Below are positions 10,796 to 21,004 of a stretch of DNA of 64,000 nucleotides, one piece after another. The stretch is from Aspergillus flavus. Its lineage: Eukaryota > Ascomycota > Eurotiomycetes > Eurotiales > Aspergillaceae. Position 1 is the stretch's first letter. The number at the start of each line of letters is the position of its first letter. The notes beneath the pieces are model-generated. The model was not told the DNA's origin. It saw nothing but the letters and a program-made list of their open reading frames with translations, and ran no database searches. Location of the stretch: positions 4,154,001-4,218,000 of the forward strand of contig NC_092405.1 of the NCBI RefSeq assembly GCF_009017415.1, given 5' to 3'. The translations under genes were made by a program, and so were the position numbers.

Positions 10796-12768
10796 CTAGG
10801 CTTCCCCAAAAAAGCCCCCATCATTAGCATCAATACCTTCCAACAAAAGACCTTTCAAACTCTCATCCGCATCAACCAACTCTCGCAATTCCTTGTCCAG
10901 ATTCTCCTTCGCCTCCAATTGACCCTCACCACCATCCACTTGAATTGAATTCTGCAAAGCGAACTTCAACAAATAAACCACACCTCTCAACTCCTTCTTG
11001 AGCCTCTCCATAACCGCACCCTCACTCTCACTCTCACCACCCCTCTTACCTCGTTCTACAATCTCCCCCTCCTCCTCCACAACATGAATCCAGCACGAGC
11101 ACAGCGCATCCAAAAGCTCCCCCCTCCACCTCCACACCCGCGGATGCGCATTCAAAACCACCCCCCTAGCAACCTCCACCGCACGCAAAAGCATCGGCGG
11201 ATAAGCCGGTCCAAACGGATTCGCCAGCGTATTATGCAAAATCGGAACAATATCCTGGAGGAACTTCGTCGTATGGATACCCAACTCACCCAGAACAGGC
11301 ACCATCTGCTCCAGTAGCAGCGTCGAGAGACGCGGATACGGGAATGATGCGAAGTCAGAGGATAGCGAGGTCGTGTTCGATGAGCTGATGTGGTGGAATG
11401 AGGGGATGAGGTTTTCCCGGAGGGTGGTTGTTAGACGGGAAATGTAGGTTTCGAGCTTGTTGGGTTGGGTTTTGGATTGAGATTGAGGAGACGGGGAGGG
11501 GGTGTTTGTGTAGGTTGTTTTTTGGAGGGTGAGGAGGGCTGGGTAGGCCTCTTTTAGGAGGTCTATGGAGTCGGGCTCTGGGGTTATGGTGGGGAGGGAG
11601 AGGAGGCAGGGTTTTAGGGCGTCTTCGAAGACGGAGGTTAGGTTTGTGCGGTGGAGGATTGGGGATTTGGTTTGTTGGATTGGGGTTAGGAGGTTTCTGA
11701 GGAGGGTGCAGCCTTTTGTTTTGATGGCGCTTGTGTCGTCGTCTATTAGTGCTAGGATAGGAGGGACTAGTAAGGGAAAATGGGTTTCAAGGTTGGTTTG
11801 GTTGGTGGGCTGGGGTTGTTGTTAGTGGTGTTGAGTATCATTTGGGGGGGGTGAGGGGAGAGGAGGAGAGGAGGGCGTACTTTATATTGCTGGATTATCC
11901 AGGAGAGGACGGCTGTGGCGTAAATATCTTGGATCTTCCATGGCTTGGTTTCTGGGTCTAGGATGCCAGCGTCGAATCGGGGTAATGGGACTGGATGGAA
12001 GTTCTTGCGCCCAGCGGAGGTGATGGCTGGGTTTCTGGTTTTTGCGAAGAGGGGTCTGATTCTGTCTTTGAGGATCTTTTCGATTACGGACCAGAATGTA
12101 GTATTCGATTCTTTGTTGGTAGCAGTTGTTGAAGCGAACGCGTTCAGTAATGTAGTCGCATATGTGAATGCTTCTTGAGTTGTCCACGGATCTTCCGTAG
12201 ATGAGAAGCTGGCTAATGCAATGACAATGTCTGCTACATTCTCCGCTTTGGATACTGGCAGTGATTCAGACAACGTGGCAAGCACTGACAAGGCGATCCT
12301 CGACCTTAGTTGGTCTTCCAGGATAACATCATTCTTCTCTATATGACAGTTAGAACAGCAATCGGTTAAATCAAACTGAATCTTAGCTCACCATCCGATG
12401 TTTCTTCTATCTGAGCATAGACTGGAGACGGAAGTGCAGCATCACTTGCCCAGGAATAGATACTGTTTGCAGCATGCTCATCAGCACGGCACAGATCCTT
12501 CGGACCCCGGGCCTTGAAAAAGTTATAGGCGACGAGGAGGCTTTCGCATATCTAAGGCATCATTAGTATATTCTTATACTTAGCATGATCCATGTTGGTA
12601 TTTACTTACTTCTAGATTGCTTGAATTCCCTTGCGATGACACATCCTGCCATAACAGATCTAATTCTTCAGGAAGCGCAATATTTACTACCTGCGCTTCT
12701 GGGAAAGTGGACGAAGTCGAATCCCGCTGTGATAGCGCCTCACGGCACGCCCGCCGAAGTTCTTCCAT
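10796..12768 (-). CDS. tti2: Tti2-family protein (TELO2-interacting protein 2)
   Basis: Four exons on the minus strand: 12768-12610, 12551-12392, 12338-11881 and 11809-10796, giving 596 residues in one frame. Donors are gtaagt, gtgagc and gtacgc. The family identification rests on the block HFPLLVPPILALIDDD followed by KTKGCTLLRNLL, typical of the Tti2 (former DUF2454) alpha-helical domain. Flanking segments are helical and HEAT-like. Tti2 works with Tel2 and Tti1 (the TTT complex) to help fold and stabilise PI3K-related kinases such as TOR, ATM and ATR. The last exon is very rich in C and A on its coding strand, and intron 3 contains an unbroken run of eight G on the plus strand (11844-11851). 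The N-terminal exons are short and less conserved, so the exact start is less certain than the C-terminal two thirds. Confidence 0.8.
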
Positions 12769-13214
12769 TAACGTTGATTACTAGCAGTTTACTCGTACAC
12801 ATTCAATCCTTCTGGTAAGAAGAAAGGGTGGGAAAGATTAAACCGAGGAAATGCGAGGGATACTATATGTAAATGAGCATTTGATATTGGTTTACATAAT
12901 AAGTGTGATTGCGAGACCCAAGGCAGGCGGTGTAAACTGGCAGTAATCATTGTTTCACGTGATCTGGCAAAAGGTATGTCGTCATTGCTGACTGGCTTGG
13001 CCAAGACAATCACTGCATCCTTTGTATTGCCGACGAACACTCGATGAACAAGGGAATTAGCGGGGGGAAAAATCAGGTTTCATAGATTAAGCATATATTA
13101 ACTATGCGGATTCAACACACCCAAGGTGCTAAACCCAGTTAACAGTCATAAACATCATTACATCTTGTTTACCAGGTATCTCCAATGCTCAGATCTCTCC
13201 TTCTGGGTCGTGCT
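12769..13214. other. Intergenic, tti2 promoter and oxidoreductase 3' side (446 bp)
   Basis: No gene, RNA or repeat is recognised. It is AT-rich and contains the tti2 upstream region (minus strand) and the downstream region of the next minus-strand gene. Confidence 0.6.
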
Positions 13215-14569
13215 TCATCCTTTCTTAGCTGGGGCTCCGCGCACCGGTAGACCAGCAGCTTGATACAAAGCATCAATGCACTCCATCTGGCAAATGCTAT
13301 CCTCGCCGGGGATCCAGTATGTGGGTGTCTTGCCTCTGACGGCATCGACGAACGCCTCCAACTGCCATCGGTAGGTACTCCAGTGCGAGCTGCCCCCTTT
13401 GCCGCCGGTAGTCGTAACATTGCCCCACAAAGGACCTCCTTTGTACTGTTTGTGGTAACGCGTCTGGCCTGTTGTCTTGTCAGTGACAGAGATATAATGA
13501 TACAGATGTGGCATCATCGCATTGTAGAAGAAGATGATAGCCCTCTCAGTCTCCACTTCAATTGAAGGCAACTCCCAGAAACGCGGAACAACGCCAACAA
13601 CCCATTGCCGCTCCATGTCAGTGTAGATCTGGCTATGGACCTCAGTATCCTGGGGTCCGACAAAAGTCAAATAGGCGTACATGGCCGCGTCGACGCGCGG
13701 ATCGTCGCTGGAGACGCGGGCAGTGACCGAGTTGATGGCTTTAGGGTGCCGCGCGCGAAGAGCGTAGCGAGTGAATGATAGGGCATATGTCATGTCCATC
13801 GCGGAACCACCTGAACGATATCAGAGCAAGCGATGATAGAAGCATTCAAGGGCTGAAGCTCGTACCACCAAGGTCATATTGCCATCGAATATCTCCCTTT
13901 GGCACACCGGGACTAGCAGTCATCACGGCCTTTGTCCGCAAGATCCTGCCGTGCTGGCCGGACTCTAAAATATGTCGCCATGCATGTGCTGCTGGGTGGA
14001 ATTGCCAGTGGAACTTTGGTGCATTAGGTTACCCATTAGTTTCTAATTGAGGTGTCGACATAGACCTACAGCTTCTTCGAGAGTCAATCCTTTCTCTTTG
14101 GCTAGGCTCACTAAACCCTTTGCTTCATCTGCATTCGATGTGAACGGCTTCTCACAAAGCACGTGTTTGCCAGCCTGGAGGGCCTTTGAAGTCCATTCAT
14201 AATGCTGCCCATTAGGGGTGGACACATATACAATATCCACAGCAGGGTCATCCAAGAGTTCCTGGTACGACCCATAAGATTTGGTGATGTTGTACTGTTT
14301 AGCAGCCTGAGCGGCGGTCGAAGCGTCGCGAGAGGCAATAGCGTATAAGATTACATCCGGATGTGTTTCCGCGGGATGGATAACTGATCAATCGTCGTGA
14401 GCCATAATGATCTGCAGACAAGTAGGGGTCATATACCTGCAGCCGCATTGATCTGCGCTGAAGATAGAATCCCTAGCTTCAGCGCTTCGGGGGATTTACG
14501 GGGCTTGGAGTGGAGAAATGAAGAGATATACTGGTGGATGAAAGTTGCGCTTTGGGCGACAAGAGCCAT
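13215..14569 (-). CDS. Gfo/Idh/MocA-family NAD(P)-dependent oxidoreductase
   Basis: Four exons: 14569-14437, 14383-14070, 14013-13866 and 13810-13215, giving 396 residues. The Rossmann start is LGILSSAQI (about residues 32-40), followed by IASRD. The family's catalytic EKP lies in VLCEKPF (Glu122-Lys123-Pro124), then the substrate-domain start EAFHWQFHPAAHAW. This matches the dimeric dihydrodiol dehydrogenase/D-xylose 1-dehydrogenase (NADP+) subgroup, which oxidises sugars or trans-dihydrodiols. The true substrate is not determinable here. The short N-terminal extension (FIHQYISSFLHSKPRK) is common in fungal members. It is divergent from the caleosin gene across 384 bp that carry CRE-like sites, so the two may be co-regulated. 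Confidence 0.88.
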
Positions 14570-14953
14570 TTTTTGAAATCAATATTATGACAAGACACTG
14601 CTAAGTACTTCAGGTAGATAGATAGAGGGTGTTTGCCAAACTATTATAGAGCTTATTAGTTCGCATTCGTTAGTGATCGATGGACAGGACATGACAGCAA
14701 GGCAGAGGTCGACAGAAGACATTAACTCTTGATTGCATATTCGCAGCCTTATCAGCGATCATCCTGTACGCATGTTACTATCGTATGATGTGGAGAAGTA
14801 CCTCAAAATGACGTTTTTGGGGAGGAATGAATTCCATTGTGACGTCGAAGTTCGGTTAAGTATGATATCAAGTATGATGTCACCGCGATTGTCTATTAAA
14901 AGTCACGCATTTCCCGGAATCAGCAAATCATCAACACTCAATAATTAATCAAA
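14570..14953. promoter_or_regulatory. Divergent promoter, oxidoreductase/caleosin, with CRE-like sites
   Basis: 384 bp between two divergent start codons. Three ACGT-type or CRE-like octamers lie within about 75 bp: TGACGTTT (14809-14816), TGACGTCG (14840-14847) and TGATGTCA (14875-14882). The last ends 71 bp before the caleosin ATG. Such sites bind ATF/CREB bZIP factors; AtfA in Aspergillus is the expected one. Binding is inference. Confidence 0.45.
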
Positions 14954-16040
14954 ATGCCTTCCAAAGTAAACATCGACACGTCCCTTAAAGACGAAAAAAA
15001 TGACATGCTCAACGGCGACGGTCCTAACATCACCGTTGTCGCTAAAGAAGCCCCAATTACCGTGAAACGGATTCCCGCGACTCACATCAACGAAGCCATA
15101 GACAACCCCGGCGTCGCGCGCGCAGATGTCGCAGTATCCATTGAGAAGCCCTCCGGAGACCAAGAATGGGCCAATAAGGTCCGGGGATACGTATGTTCCA
15201 ACAATGGCAATCATAACATCCAGCGACTTATATATAACGAACTGACATCTCTCATGGATAGACCCCTCTCCAGCAGCACGTCCTATTCTGGGACCGTGAC
15301 GGTGACGGGATGATTTTCCCATGGGACACCTATATTGGATTTCGTGAACTGGGCTTCAATATCCTCTTTTCATTCCTGGCCGTGTTGATCATCAATATTA
15401 ACTTTTCGTACCCGACTCGACTGGCATATAGCTGGCTCCCAGATCTGTGGTTTCGAGTTTATGTACGGAGCGTACACAAGGCTAAGGTAGGTCTTTCTCA
15501 GCTGGATAAAAGCAATCGGCATCGCAGACTAACTGGTCGATTCCAGCACGGCTCGGACAGTGGTACTTATGACCCTGAAGGCCGATTCATCCCGCAGCTT
15601 TTCGAGAATCTGTTTGCGAAATGGGACTCGGATAATGATGGAGCGCTGACGCTACGTGAGCTGTTTCAACTGATGCACGGCCATCGCTGCGCTGCTGATC
15701 CGTTTGGTGTAAGTAGCCGTCACTCTGTCAGTGGCATGCACACTAGGTATGCTAATCGCGAATGTTGTACAGTGGGGTGCGGCCCTCTTCGAATGGGGAA
15801 CTACGTGGCTTCTAATACAGAAGGATGGTAAAGTTTATAAGGAGGATTTGCGTGCTGTGTATGATGTAGGTGACCATTCTTCACGGCTATCATGGGTTTT
15901 TTTGGATGAAGTGAACTAACCTGGGATAGGGTTCCATATTCTGGAAAATTCGCGAGGCACGGAAATCTAGCCCAGGATGGACGCAAGGATTTGGACTTGG
16001 TGGAGATGGGTTTGTTGGAGGAGAAAAGATATATTCGTAA
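14954..16040 (+). CDS. Caleosin (Ca2+-binding, heme peroxygenase family)
   Basis: Five exons: 14954-15190, 15262-15486, 15547-15708, 15773-15865 and 15930-16040, giving 275 residues. After a non-conserved N-terminus of about 75 residues comes the caleosin core: LQQHVLFW with the first heme-ligand His, then an EF-hand loop DRDGDGMIFPWD (15292-15327). Next is a hydrophobic segment for lipid-droplet or ER membrane insertion, the second expected His at the exon 3 start (KHGSDSG), and a C-terminal block with DPFGWGAALFEW and YDGSIFWKIREAR. Fungal caleosins are peroxygenases acting on fatty-acid hydroperoxides in lipid bodies and are linked to sporulation and stress. Unusually, DSDNDGALTLRE (15625-15660) also fits a canonical second EF-hand loop. 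It is convergent with the hemerythrin-like gene. Confidence 0.93.
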
Positions 16041-16479
16041 AGAGGCGGTTGATACATAGTTGGTTGCGAGGTTCTAGAATCGAGAAACGAGTGGATAGAA
16101 GACGTCCATAAACATGTACTATATATGTGTCTAAACATAAGAATTTTGAGCATCATGTCACTATATTTTCTAATTTACATATAATCCACACTTTCTTATT
16201 CTTGATCATTAGCTGTTTCCAGTAGTGCTACTTAATAATGGTACCATATACTATTTTATTCATTTTAAGGACGAAATTCATAGTGCTGTCAAACGGAAAA
16301 GAAAAGATCCTCCATTTCTCATGATTTGCAACACATATCCATAGACAACCAAACTCAACCAAACATTAAATGATAACTATACATTAAAATCCCAGAATAC
16401 ATGTACCGCTCCCCAGAATTGTATATCACTCCCGCCCGTGACGTTGCTTCCATTACAATTTCACTGATAGACAATACAT
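16041..16479. other. Convergent 3' region, caleosin/hemerythrin (439 bp)
   Basis: AT-rich spacer between two convergent stop codons. It holds the 3'UTRs of both genes and nothing else I recognise. Confidence 0.6.
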
Positions 16480-17113
16480 TCACTCGGTAGATGGGTTAGG
16501 CATGGTAGAAGTATCAGGCCATTTGCGGAAAAGATCCGCCAGGTGGTCAATGGGAGCTGCAAGAAGGCCCACAGCAGTCTCATATGGTGGCTTACTCGGA
16601 GCACTCGGGTGAGAACGAGAAGGCACAAACATCTTGGTTCGACCAAAGGACTTGGAAAGCTTTTCACTTTCTTCCGGAGACAGTGCCTCCTCTAAGGCTG
16701 GCAAATCCGTTGATTCCTCCTCCTTGATATGCGGCGCGAGATCCTTCATCAGAGCCTCGAGCGTAGGGATGAAGTCTGCGTCTGAAGCCTTGAGATTCTG
16801 GAACTTCTTCAATTGCTCCTTGACCTATCCTGTTGTGAGCTTTGTTCGTCTTGGTGGGATTTATGCGGTATAAACTCACACTCTGGTGCTCCTTACGATC
16901 CTTTTCTGCCAGAGCTTTACCATTGGCGACATGTTTCTCCAATGCTGGATAGATTACGAGCTCTTCTCCGATGGAATGACGAGCTAGTTCCCAGGTGAAC
17001 AGGTTCTGGTACCTCGTCTGCTCATCCTGGTCACTCGATTGGGTGATACGTTCATAGTATTGTTCAAGTTCACGGTGATCCTCCTTGATCGCATCGCTAA
17101 CACGTGGCGCCAT
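16480..17113 (-). CDS. Hemerythrin-like HHE-domain protein
   Basis: Two exons, 17113-16880 and 16824-16480, give 192 residues. The intron donor is gtgagt and the acceptor gatag; the alternative upstream cag would run into a stop. The HHE cation-binding pattern is visible: IKEDHRELEQYY, WELARHSIGEELVIYPALE, KEHQSVKEQL and LAPHIKEEES, which supply the His and carboxylate ligands of a di-iron four-helix bundle. Fungal members are small cytosolic proteins of uncertain role in oxygen or NO sensing or iron handling, often stress-induced. I chose the ATG opening MAPRVSDA because the domain begins at once. The frame stays open upstream for 44 more codons with no conserved features, so a longer organelle-targeted form is possible but unsupported. 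Confidence 0.88.
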
Positions 17114-17950
17114 GTTGGTTACTGGTCGAGAAATTGTGTGACTAGATATAGAGTACGGCGGAAATGGTTTGATTGCCAGTAGCTGTAGGAAAACTATATC
17201 CAAAGCAGGTCTCCAGACCCTTATATCTTGCCCTTCTGTTAGCAATCCAACGGTCAGACGCCCGCCTCATAATGAGATGTCATAGCGACGTTACAAATGC
17301 AATACAGCTAATTGGGTCATTCAATGTTTACCCCAGAAGCCACCATTACAGCAGTATGAGCCGTCTCTTCGTCATTCTCTGCTTAGGTCACACAGCTTGC
17401 TCCAGGTCCCAATAGCCGGCACTTCTGCTTCCAAAGCTGCAGAGTCCTAGAACAGTCACGTCCAATAACAAGCGGGTGTTTTGTCATACAACCTTTTTTG
17501 TTCCAGTGACCAGTCGTTTTGCCTGGATTTCCAAGCACCAGGTCCTACGTTATGATGGATCTCCAAGTCTGCAGGCTGTTTGGGCTAAATTTAGGGTTCG
17601 ATACTAATGCCGAGGGCCCCGTAAAGATCCATGGAACTTGCCGGAACAATGACCGACAAGTGATGTAGGAGGAAGATATACCAGCGGATAGAGGTAAATA
17701 ATGATAAAACAAGATGTGACGTAGAGTGCCGCTTTACAAGTAAATTTATACCAGTGGAATCGACGCCGAAAATGATAGCCTTTGGCGCCAGAAGCGGCCA
17801 CCTTTCCACCTATAACATGCCTAGGTTGTTAGTTATTTTTCTACTTTAATGTTTTTAAATTCCTTCCACTTCTTCCCGCGTTCCCACCCGTAAGCTACCT
17901 TAGAATGGACAGGGGAGGAGTTATTGTCTTCTGAAGACGCAAAAAAAACA
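17114..17950. other. Intergenic, hemerythrin upstream region (837 bp)
   Basis: No gene is supported. It contains the minus-strand promoter of the hemerythrin-like gene. Short open stretches near 17590-17810 lack any domain or splice context. Confidence 0.55.
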
Positions 17951-18088
17951 ATGCCTCCACGCGGGATTGAACCACGGACCTCTTGATATCTATCGTATAC
18001 AACTTTTTTACTTGTTAGTTAATGATTTACTAGGAATAATGTACGGTTTCAACTCACGTCAAGCGCTCTACCACTGAGCTATAGAGGC
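17951..18088 (-). tRNA. tRNA-like gene with 72-nt intron, identity unresolved
   Basis: The reverse strand folds as a class I tRNA. The acceptor is GCCTCTA (18088-18082) with TGGAGGC (17958-17952) and discriminator A (17951). The D arm is GCTC/GAGC with loop AGTGGTA (A box). The anticodon stem is CTTGA (18063-18059) with TCAAG (17985-17981). The T arm is CGTGG-TTCAATC-CCGCG (B box). All stems pair fully, with only G-U wobbles. The anticodon loop is split by an insertion: the 5' side reads C then GTGAGT, so the near-universal U33 is absent in the simple reading, and no isotype follows. The acceptor and D arm recall a Thr or Ala type, which is a guess. It is either an intron-containing tRNA or a tRNA pseudogene. 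No other pol III gene is near. Confidence 0.7.
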
Positions 18089-18913
18089 GTGCCCATAGGT
18101 AAGCGGCAAATATCTATATTCTGATTGATTATATACAATAGCTTGCAATTCTACCACCTCCCTCTCCTCCCCTGACAGTATTGGTGTTGTAGATTGGGCT
18201 AGTCGTCACTCGAAAGGTGTTTGCCTCTAAGGAGACTTCCTATCACGGCACTCTCAGTGCTCATATGATTTGGGAAATTCTCACTCAACAAAATTTAGAA
18301 ATATTCCCTCTTATACAGCCGTAGTATCATACTATTTTTGAACTTAAAATAGGAAATCAGGGTTTAATATAAAGTTGAACATCGACCTAGTCTGCTATAG
18401 ATTGGGCACTCACGACTATCTCCAGTGGAGTATCATTGCTACAGCATGAGCACAAGATAGCTTCCGCCATTGGCTTCTTGCGCCTGTACTAGTAGGGCAG
18501 TCGGGTATCTTCCGTTTTATAACGTTCTGACGGCATATACTTCCGCCATTAGGATCTCCATGACCTGCTGGCCAAGTCTTACCACTGCCGAGTCCCATAT
18601 ATGGCCACCATTATATAGCACAGTACCAGCGCCACGTTTCAACTATTGGCACAATGAAGCCTGTTCCTACCAGTAGCCAAGTATTACCTTATCTTGGCTC
18701 TCAAGTGTTACCAATATCATCATGACGTCATCTGTATACGTACATTCACCACCAAAAGACTCAAGGATATCATGATGATCCTCTTATAGTAGTGCTACTT
18801 CAGACATAACACTCTTGCCTAGAAAATACCAATAACTTTGAACTGATCTTTAGCCACTAGACACTTCAGACGAAAACGAACAATCAGAACTAACTTACTC
18901 TTCAAGACTCAAC
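18089..18913. other. Intergenic, tps1 upstream region (825 bp)
   Basis: No gene is supported; it is AT-rich. It contains the trehalose synthase promoter with a perfect CRE (listed separately). Two 10-bp copies of cttccgccat (18461-18470 and 18540-18549) are the only repeat I noticed. Confidence 0.55.
18723..18730 (+). promoter_or_regulatory. Perfect CRE palindrome TGACGTCA upstream of tps1
   Basis: ATGACGTCAT (18722-18731) is a perfect palindrome with the cAMP-response-element core, 183 bp before the tps1 start codon. ATF/CREB bZIP proteins such as fungal AtfA/Atf1 bind this core and drive stress and spore genes, including trehalose metabolism. Occupancy is inferred. Confidence 0.5.
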
Positions 18914-20572
18914 ATGGTGACGGAGAATAAGAAGAAGCGCGGCTTGATTATCGTCTCAAACCGTCTTCCACTATCTGTCAAGGAAGAAAATGGTACATAC
19001 AAGTCCAGCTTATCCAGCGGTGGACTTGTAACAGCCCTGTCGGGTCTGACAAAGTCAACGAACTTCCGCTGGTTCGGCTGGCCTGGCAAGGCTATCGAGG
19101 ACCCAGAGGAGCAGAAAAAGGTCTCAGACGCTCTAGCAGAGAATAGCGCGGTGGGAATCTTCCTGAGCGAGCAGTTGGCGCAAGACCATTACAACAAATT
19201 CTCGAGTATGCACCTCTCCTCCGTTCTATCATCCCCCGACATACTAACCAACACTAGACTCCGTCCTTTGGCCCATTCTCCATTACCAATCTGGAGTTAC
19301 CTTCAATGAAGACGCGTGGGAGGCGTATCAGCGAGTGAACAAGATCTTCGCTGATACGGTCGCCAAAGAAGCGGCTAATGGGGATCTTATCTGGGTTCAT
19401 GATTACCATCTATTGCTCCTGCCTTCTCTCTTGCGTGAGCGACTGAAGAAGCAAGGGAAGAATTGCCCGATTGGATTTACTTTGCACACACCATTTCCTG
19501 CGGAGGACTTTTGGAGGGCGATTCCTGTGCAGAAGGATTTACTTAAGGGGTTGCTTGCTTGCGATGTGATTGGGTTCCACACGGATGAGTATCGGCGGAA
19601 CTTTACTGAGAGCTGTGAACGTAGTTTGTGAGTGTAGATTTTCTTTCTTCATTCATGATTTCTGATGGTGCGTGGACTAATAATATTACAGGGGCGCCAA
19701 TGCTGAGAAAGAAGGCCAGCTTGAATACGAAGGACACACAGCCTGTGTTGGTACGTTTGTGGTCGGGATCGACCCGCAGAAATTCAACGACTCTATGCAA
19801 GATCCGGACGTTCAGAAACGTATCAAAGAGTTAGAAAGGCGTTATGAGGGCAAAACTGTCATTATCGGTGTGGATCGGTTGGATTATACTAAGGGTCTAG
19901 TCCAGAAGCTCGAGGGGTGGGACCATTTCCTTAAGACCTATCCCGAATTGGAGGGCAAGGTGACCCTGATTCAAGTGGCTATACCCAGTCGTGAGGATGT
20001 GAAAGAGTATCAGGAGCTTGAGAAGGAAATTTCTACACTTGTCGGCAAGATCAATGGAGAGCATGGTATGTAGCCCTCTATACGTTTTCAATGTTTTTGC
20101 TAACAGCGTTAGCTACACCCGATGGAACACCACTCATTTACATGCACCGGTCTGTCTCTTTCACTGAGCTAACGGCCTTGTACTGCATTTCCGATATCTG
20201 CCTCCTCACCTCCCGAAGAGACGGCATGAACCTCGTGGCGTCTGAATACGTGGCTTGTCAGGAGAATAAGCATGGAGTCCTTGTGCTCTCCGAACTTGCA
20301 GGGGCTGCCTCTTTCATGTCTGGTGGCAGCGTAACCTTCCACCCATCTAGTGTACAGGAACTGTCAGATGCAGTCCACCAAGCAATCAGTATGGACGACA
20401 AGGAGAGGAAGGAACGATATGAGAATCTACGAGAATTTATCACCACCCACACAAGGCAAGTTCCGGATCTCATTCTTTTTATACTTATACTAAGCTAACT
20501 AATGCTTCTGTGAATAGTGCTAAGTGGGGAGAAGCATTCATTGAAGCTCTATCTCGTCATATTCAGGAGTGA
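18914..20572 (+). CDS. tps1: Alpha,alpha-trehalose-6-phosphate synthase (UDP-forming)
   Basis: Five exons: 18914-19205, 19258-19627, 19692-20065, 20107-20455 and 20518-20572, giving 479 residues, the usual length of the single-domain synthase. The GT20 family motifs run in order: IVSNRLPLSV at the N-terminus, WFGWPG, VHDYHLLLLP, FTLHTPFP, GVDRLDYTKG, and DGMNLVASEYVACQ near the C-terminus. The enzyme joins UDP-glucose and glucose-6-phosphate to trehalose-6-phosphate in the cytosol, the first step of trehalose synthesis in stress and spores. No phosphatase domain is fused, as expected for Tps1. The last intron has a GC donor (gcaagt), needed to obtain the conserved THTSAKWGEAF ending. Fungi often have tpsA/tpsB paralogues; which one this is cannot be told. 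It is convergent with the PP2C gene. Confidence 0.95.
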
Positions 20573-21004
20573 TAGCTCTCGCTTTCTGTTGTTCTTTTTC
20601 TTTATTTCATAACTTATCACGTTCATAGGTCTTTTCGCAAAGCGTTTCTTGATATTGAGGTTTCATTGAAGCATTTTGTTTATCTGAGCTTGGCGAGACT
20701 GGCGAAGTATCATGATATGATCAAGATTAGACTAGTTTACTTCTATCGTAAAACTTCCTTTGATTCTTTTGTCGATCTTAGTTGCCACGCAGTTAGATGG
20801 ATGATCGCAGTTCAGGGCATAACAATATATCCATTTATTTTACAAAGCAGAATTTATAGTTGAGGTGTTCTATTGATATTTTTCGTCTACGCTGTTCTGT
20901 CTCATAAGTATAAAATCTATTCTATTCCTCTGTCTAACGAACTATAAAATCCAAGTGCGTATCTGCATGGCCAGCCGCATACACATCGAGAACCATGAAC
21001 CGCC
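20573..21004. other. Convergent 3' region, tps1/PP2C (432 bp)
   Basis: AT-rich spacer between convergent stop codons. I see only the 3'UTRs of the two genes. Confidence 0.6.

Noticed and set aside
11844..11876. G-quadruplex in tti2 intron 3
   Set aside because: The G-runs do not give four G3 tracts with short loops in a strict pattern; kept only as a composition note.
16914..17245. Longer N-terminus for the hemerythrin-like protein
   Set aside because: The extra 44 residues show no clear targeting signal, and the domain starts right after the inner Met. It cannot be excluded without 5' data.
18130..18760. RIP-degraded transposon between the tRNA and tps1
   Set aside because: AT-rich with two 10-bp repeats, but no terminal repeats, transposase fragments or clear TpA excess by eye.
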